From: Gnetum montanum
Taxonomy: Eukaryota > Streptophyta > Gnetopsida > Gnetales > Gnetaceae
Direction: 5' to 3'
DNA: 47,961 nt
Assembly: GCA_015680685.1 (NCBI GenBank)
Contig: MNCI01023519.1
Coordinates: 10,200-58,160 of the forward strand
The stretch's first letter is position 1, and every line of letters begins with the position of its first letter. Below are positions 42,565 to 47,961 of this stretch, piece after piece. The notes beneath the pieces were generated by a model that saw only the letters and a program-made list of their open reading frames with translations, did no database searches and was not told the origin of the DNA. The translations under genes were made by a program, and so were the position numbers.

Positions 42565-45344
42565 TCATGTAGTTCCTGGTGGCGGTGGCTCCTCCATAGG
42601 TGCTTTCCCCTTGTCTTGTGCTCTAGGTCTTAGGACTTGATGGCATTAAAGTATGGCCTAGAGTTTCTCCTCTTCGGTCTAGGGATCCTATGCCATCCAT
42701 GCTAATGTTTCGATGTTTGATGGAGTCGGCACCTCCCATGGGTAGGGTAGTTGCAGAAACATTTGATTGGCCTTGACATACCAAGTCGCAAACACTCGAC
42801 GTTCCTCTTCGTAGGCTCTGGCTTTATCTCTGTATTCTTGGAAATCCACAAGCCATCGAGCCAGATCTGTTGCAACACCTTTTTGTCCTTGGTAGCTTGC
42901 TTTCACCACCTCAAGTTTAGAATTTGCAATCTCTAATTTTTCCAATAACTTCTTGCATTCTGCAAATTCTGCTTTGTATTTGACATAGGTGGTAGCTACC
43001 TGTTGCTCGAGCTTTGTTCTCAGGTACCCTACTATTAACATGGCAAGGTTGGCATATCATAAGTTTGCCAACTCCATGTATTCTGTGAAATCCTGAATTT
43101 GTAGGTCCCAGTTCTTAACTTCTGCTTGGTGGACAAAGGCATATGTGTCCAATATGGCCTGCCAGTTAGTGTGTTGAGCACTGATAGCTTTGATGCGTGC
43201 CTTGGCCATATGGATCTCCTTCTCAAGGATCTGTTTGTACATCCCCACCTAATCTCGGAAGTGCTCCTTTAGCTTTTCATGCCATTTAGCCTCATTTTGC
43301 CATGCGCTTATTTCAATAGTTTTCTTTTGACGAATTGCGCGTACCTCCTCCATTGAGAGAGTTCAGTTCTCCCTGGCTAAACAACTTATGTCTTGGTTGA
43401 CCCAGATGAATTGTTCTCGTAACTAATGAAAATGTTCTTTGAGAACATTCTTTTGCTTTTCCACAAAGGTCAACCGAAGGTTGTTGGCAACAAGTTTTTT
43501 ATTTTCCTCCTGTAAGGTGTTGAGTGCTTTGAGATGCACATGANGAAGAAAAAGAGAAGGCTATTTGGGATGCCTCTGCAGCATAGGCACAAACTCATGC
43601 ACATCTCAAAGCACTCAACACCTTACAGGAGGAAAANGTCCAGCTAGTTTGCAGGAACAAATTGTAAAGGATCCCATTGTGCTACTTGTAGGGCCACGAG
43701 CTACTCTTGTAATTTCTGCACCTCTGCTTCAGCATGCTCAGCCCTCACTTCTATTAAAACTAGCTTCCCCTTCATGGAAATGAGGTCTGACTGAATTGCC
43801 ATAACATCCTAGGGGCTGTCAAACGGGGACGTCATTACTTGTCTTATTTGTAGCAATCAATTAAGCACATCCTCATGTTCTGTAGGAGTCATTGAGGTTC
43901 CGGCCAAAGTTTGAGCATCCCATGCTTATGTGAGATCTGCCGGTGGCACAACAGGTACATTGAATGATTCTTTGATGTGGTCTACGACCACCTCTGTAGC
44001 TCCCACAACATCCTGGTGTTGCATGACCACCACAGTGGCCCCTTCACCAGTTTTTAATTACACTTGGAAAGATGCCACGTTTCCTGAGATCTATTGTGAC
44101 CAAGTACTTTCCCCTCCTCCTGTATGAATAGACACTTCACCCCTTGTGCAATCCAAAGAAATTGTGGGTTGTATGGCATCATCAATGATGCAGAAGAGAT
44201 TTACGTCATCACGACTTCCCCAACTAACTATCTTAGCGATGGACCTGAGATGGCTCATCGACGGTCTATAATCTTGCAGGAGTGACGGCTGATCCTGGCC
44301 CATGTTAGGCTCTACTTCCTGTTGTTGGTTGGATCCTATACTTGGAGGTTGGCTAGGTCCTGCAAGTTGAGTTGTAGTTGGTCTAGTCATTTGTTGTTGT
44401 TCTTCTTCTAGCCCCAGCGTCTCACGAGTGATTTTCCTTGCGGCTGGTGGCTTTAACAGTTTTGCATATGAAGCATTTTGGGCTTTTTGGAGGACATCAT
44501 TAGTGTACCTCATGATACTAGCACGTCGACATAGTTTCCTGATAAGGCAGGGAAAGGGCAACACCATCTTCCCTATCTTCTGTTCCTCGAACCACCTTAG
44601 GATCTTCGTTAAGTATAGATGGGGTAGGTTAGCATTAACCTTTCCCATTAGCACTGCACATCCTCTTGCCACATATGTTAAAATTATTTTTAAGCCCTTC
44701 ATGGGGAAGAGGTGATAAGTTCCAATTTTGAAGTAGATCCTCTCTTCCATCGTCAACTCACCAAATGTCTTATCTCTGCCATACATCCTTTCCAACCAAT
44801 TCCAACGCACATTGGGGTCTGAATTGGTGGATAACTGAGTAACCTTGGGCCCTATATTCGAAAGGTTTAATACTTCTAAAATGGCCTGCATGGAGAAATC
44901 AACTGTCGCACCACAAATATTGACAGTGGTGCCTTCCTCTCTATTGTGCCAGAATTGGTACGTCTTCCCTAGGTACTAGGCACCGCTTTTAGAGAGGATA
45001 GGCCATAAGGGAGATCCTTTGAGGTGATCCCTAATAGCCTCAAGAGTGAACTTTGCAAAAGATTCAAAGTTTAATTCCATAATCACTGCAGTGAATGTGG
45101 ACTTTTCATGGATGGCCTGAACGTAATCTTAGGGCAACGTGAGATGTTGTCCTTGTTCAGGCGCTGCAGTAGCTCCTCCTTTTGCTTGCCCGAATTATAC
45201 AATAGGAGGGTCCTCTTGATGAATACTAAATGATTGTTCCTCTTATTCTACATGTTGTCCAGCAGGGACTTATCCTTCACCTCTCCTAGGTCATTTGCTT
45301 CCACCTCCAGTGGGACCTTCCTTTTGTCCATGTTTCGAGGCCAT
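42565..45344 (-). pseudogene. Element D second ORF (large coiled-coil protein)
   Basis: From the ATG at 45342-45344, directly after TGATTGCAG, to a stop at 42565-42567 (about 925 codons). The N-terminal domain is open over 266 codons (44891-44091): ELTMEERIYFKIGTYHLFPM, LPFPCLIRKLCRRASIMRYT. A Gln/Thr/Pro-rich link follows. The C-terminal part is a coiled coil: SMEEVRAIRQKKTIEISAW near 43340, KLEQQVATTYVKYKAEFAEC, then FATWYVKANQMFLQLPYPWE. The segment 43502-43637 is disturbed by an assembly join. It is the least decayed copy of this protein in the window, but still has several stops. No membrane segment seen. Confidence 0.75.
43502..43637. other. Two undetermined bases flanking an inverted duplication
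   Basis: Undetermined bases lie at 43544 and 43637. The 34 bases 43502-43535 return as their exact reverse complement at 43603-43636. The insert interrupts a coiled-coil frame that otherwise runs through, so it is best explained as a misassembled patch. Confidence 0.7.
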
Positions 45345-45637
45345 CTGCAATCACATGGGGCAAGCGTTAGTAAGGTTGTTTTTGAAGTTAAGTTAAACCT
45401 TACTACTTGCCTTAATTAATTAATTTATTTTATCTTCGTGTGATATTGCCCGAAAGATTGTAATAATGATTCCATTTTAGTTAGGTGGTTTCCAATTTTA
45501 ATTTCCCGGTGTACCTAAAGGGATTAAATGATTTCTTGGTACAATTATTCTAAATGCTATAGCTAATTACCCTAGATAATTTCCTTTGGGCGATGATAAG
45601 TTCCAAAAAATTTAGGCATTATTCAGTAGGTGTCCCT

Positions 45638-45651
45638 CCCCCACGACTAAG
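45638..45651 (-). repeat. Internal copy of the element D polypurine tract
   Basis: The 14 bases CTTAGTCGTGGGGG (minus strand) equal those before the 3' LTR (42402-42415). It is followed by AGGGACA instead of the LTR. It sits between the internal TATA box and the second ORF. Confidence 0.6.
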
Positions 45652-45819
45652 CTAAACACTCCAGGTTCAAGCAAGTTCAGACGGAATGAAAATCAGAGTA
45701 CCAGCGAGCGAGATATAGGTAGAAAAGCAAGGGTGTCACACTTGCAAGTCATAGAGAAAAATTTGAAAATCTCCCCAACGTGAATTGTGAAAAATGATGC
45801 TAAGTGTTATGGGGGGGTC

Positions 45820-45875
45820 ACCTATTTATAAGTTTATGGGCCACGATATCGTGTGCGCGATATCACGGCCTATCG
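45820..45875 (-). promoter_or_regulatory. Element D internal promoter-like cassette
   Basis: On the minus strand two GATATC-centred palindromes (CGTGATATCGCGC and CACGATATCGTGG) precede TATAAATA (45823-45830). The LTR of D has the same kind of palindromes before a TATAAATA. The TATA box is about 480 bp upstream of the second ORF's ATG. Confidence 0.6.
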
Positions 45876-47250
45876 ATGTGTAGGCCCAAGGAAAAATACC
45901 AAATTTTTTAAGATTTTCTTGAAATCAACATTGTAAACTTAGGACATTGGGCTATTGTTAAGGGGTTCTAAGGTAATTATATGGTTTTGAAGGCATGAAT
46001 AATTATGATGGTGTGGAAATGATCAATAAAACCTCGGGTGGTAGAGAAAAAGGCTATGTGATGGTACATAGGAACGTTGGAATTCAGAGGGGTAATAATA
46101 ATAGAGAAAGAATGTTATGAAAAATAGGCTAAGGGTAAGAAATGGTGGGTGTGAGCTATGTCATAAGTGAAGATTACAAAAGATTACACAAGTGGATCCT
46201 CCCCAAAGCAGGTTTCAACCTATAATGTCCTTGTCTAACCACACTTAAAAGTGTCCGTGGGCACTAGAAGGGTTAAATGTAATCCGCACTGATTCCACAA
46301 AACACACACATGTAATTATCACCAGAATGAGGTAAGAATTCTATGTTACACACGACATGAGCTACAATTACATGAACAGTGAGATGAGACGAACTATAGA
46401 AAGGGATTGTAGAGATTGGGACATGAGGTAACTGACCTAGGGCACAGTGAATCCTGCATATAAAGCATGATTAACGTGTCATTAACCTGTTGTTCCAAGA
46501 TCAGGAACAAATCCATTCCTCTAATCAGTGACATCACATTGTTTCATCTCATGATGAGAAACTATGAGAGTACCATAACAACAAGGCGTACGATCACTTG
46601 TCATTTTGTTCAAGGGAGGAGTGATTTTTGTTTTGTGGCACTTCCTTCTTTTCTTCTCCTGTTTTTTTTTCTCTTTTTTTTGAATACTGAATCTAGAGAA
46701 GCTGCCAACCTTCAAGCATGGGTGCATGTCTTTCTAGTGGGACCCCCTAGAACAACATTGGATTTTCGAGTGCCCTTTTGATTACTCTTACTCCCATTTT
46801 TCATTAGATCTACAAGGATCTTAGTACAACCACGTTGCATGATAACTCTCACAGATGTCACCAAAGAGAATCCTCAAGTCCCCTTGATGTCACACCCTAA
46901 CCATTCCCTATTGGTCCATCCTTCTTCATTCTAGGTACAATGAACACAAAATTAATTTTAAGTTTTTAAGAATTTTAAGAATATCACTGTACCCTTGAAC
47001 AAAACCTCTTATTTGTAGAGTGGATGAGTGGGTGTAATGGGCTCACTATCCAAATAATTGATCACTCGAGACTTGATAACATAAAACACACCTCAACCAA
47101 TGAGCCACATGAGTGTTTTATTCGTAGATGAGATTACTTGTAAAAAGAAAAAAAGATAAAAAGATAAAACAAGAAATTGAAAACTGAAACACTGGAAAAC
47201 AAAAAGTTGTAAAATTAAAGAAAATGAAAAATATTTATTAATCCTACTTG
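45876..47250 (-). other. Element D spacer, no gene
   Basis: Non-coding. Contains homopolymer T-runs near 46661-46681, like the spacer of A, and a segment corresponding to A's 13020-13100. Frames on both strands at 46467-46781 have no protein signal. Confidence 0.55.
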
Positions 47251-47253
47251 TTA

Positions 47254-47541
47254 TTAAAATGGGGGATATCCCCCATAACTAAACGGTTGAGGATGGCAAG
47301 GATTAATAAATGGAAGATGAGGATCCTTACATGTTGGAAATATTTGGACTTGGTCATATTTAACCCATTGGGGTTTACACACTTGATTATAGTAAGCATA
47401 GTGGGGCAATTTGTAAGATGTGGTTCTTGGGTAAAGAGTTGACCCACTATGATGTTTGTGACTAGAAGATGGTATGCAAGGATCAGGTTGTCGCTCTCCA
47501 TTCCTATGTTCATTGGGCCGTGATGAGACGCGATATCGCAT
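47254..47541 (-). pseudogene. Pro/Tyr/His-rich reading, possible gag or pol fragment
   Basis: The minus-strand frame contains SHKHHSGSTLYPRTTSYKLP and ends INPCHPQPFSYGGYPPF. Its composition resembles the Pro/Gln/Tyr-rich linker after gag in A and B. Its first residues read into LTR E, so only the portion below 47521 can belong to D. I cannot prove that it was ever translated. Confidence 0.3.
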
Positions 47542-47961
47542 GGGCCGCTATATCGCGGCCGCCGTGATATCACGTCGTCCCCTGCGATATCACGTACGCG
47601 ATATCGCGGTCCGTCGCCAAATCTATAAATAAGAAATGGCACTCCCCTTATTTCCCATCCTAGGCTTAAAGTAGGGAAACTCTGGTAGTTTGATCACTCT
47701 AGAGATAGAATATTTTCCATGTGCCCACAGTAGGAGTCCCCAAGTGAACAGATCTTTATTCGAGCAGCTTTGTACCTGAACGCAAGTTGGGTACAGCAAT
47801 AAAGATGAGCTTTGTGGATAAACCTTGCAGTGCATGGAATAGGATTTATTATTTGTTATTTCTTATGTGTTATTTATTACCTGCATTAGCGCGGCATGAG
47901 TACGACTTGATTACGNATAAGAAATAACAAATAATAAATCCTATTCCATGCACTGCAAGGT
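47521..47961 (+). repeat. LTR E (5' part), cut by window end
   Basis: Starts TGATGAG and has five GATATC-type palindromic units (47527-47612) before a TATAAATAAG box near 47624, then a segment ATCTTTATTCGAGCAG and AATAAAGATGAGCTTTGTGG shared with LTRs of A/B. The bases GAGTACGACTTGATTACG (47898-47915) match D's LTR. The preceding bases are not a polypurine tract like those of A, B and D, so this is a 5' or solo LTR. Confidence 0.75.
47822..47961. other. Undetermined base with 45-bp perfect inverted duplication
   Basis: After the undetermined base at 47916, positions 47917-47961 are the exact reverse complement of 47822-47866. This looks like a hairpin artefact at a contig join. Confidence 0.75.

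Larger units (their letters stand above)
41820..47520 (-). mobile_element. Element D, sister Athila-type element, 3' part
   Basis: The order on the minus strand is spacer with internal promoter-like cassette (45820-45870), second ORF (45344-42565), polypurine tract, 3' LTR. gag and pol are not present in the window; the sequence upstream of about 47280 is only a Pro/Tyr-rich reading, cut by LTR E at 47521. The spacer shares segments with A (AAGATTACACAAGTGGATCC, for instance). LTR E may have inserted into it, with the remainder beyond the window. Confidence 0.75.

Overview
This is nuclear DNA of a plant, most likely a seed plant with a large, repeat-rich, slowly purged genome. The evidence is a recognisable plant-type ribosomal protein gene (eL41) with a telo-box-like promoter, several old Athila-type Ty3/gypsy retrotransposons with tRNA-Asp primer sites, an endogenous caulimovirid and diverged tRNA-derived SINEs. 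I cannot name the species. Almost every protein-coding stretch is a decayed mobile element; the only gene that looks intact is eL41 on the minus strand (37272-38023).

Layout. About 1-690: repeats of unclear origin. About 690-7189: a decayed endogenous caulimovirid (minus strand) of petuvirus-like organisation, one polyprotein with movement protein, coat protein/zinc knuckle, protease, RT and RNase H, followed by a promoter-like intergenic region. 7190-7740: probable 5' end of a Copia element (minus). 7744-7883: SINE. 8159-34535: two Athila-type elements of one family. Element A (minus) occupies 8159-20406 and 33699 to about 34535, and is split by element B (plus, 20407-33698), which inserted into A's 5' leader with a 5-bp duplication (AGTGG). 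34540-37270: no gene recognised; short tandem duplications. 37272-38180: eL41 gene and promoter. 38480-39143: SINE copies. About 40150-41819: relic F of a third related retroelement (minus). 41820-47520: element D (minus), a sister family with different LTRs, inserted in F. 47521-end: start of LTR E (plus), truncated by the window.

The most interesting biology is the shared architecture of A, B and D. Downstream of pol each carries a very large second ORF (about 920-950 codons: an N-terminal domain of the 'putative plant transposon protein' kind, then a long coiled coil and a conserved C-terminal PWDV/PWEV motif). About 455-480 bp upstream of its start lies an internal TATA box next to a palindrome array. 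The palindrome type matches that element's own LTR: GAGGCCTC in A/B, GATATC in D. The start ATG follows directly on a conserved splice-acceptor-like TGATTRYAG in all four copies (A, B, D, F), and A and B share a GTAAGAT donor-like site about 307 nt upstream. This suggests an element-encoded second transcription unit whose control sequence evolves in step with the LTR.

Three of the four undetermined bases, or pairs of them, coincide with short inverted or direct duplications and look like assembly joins.
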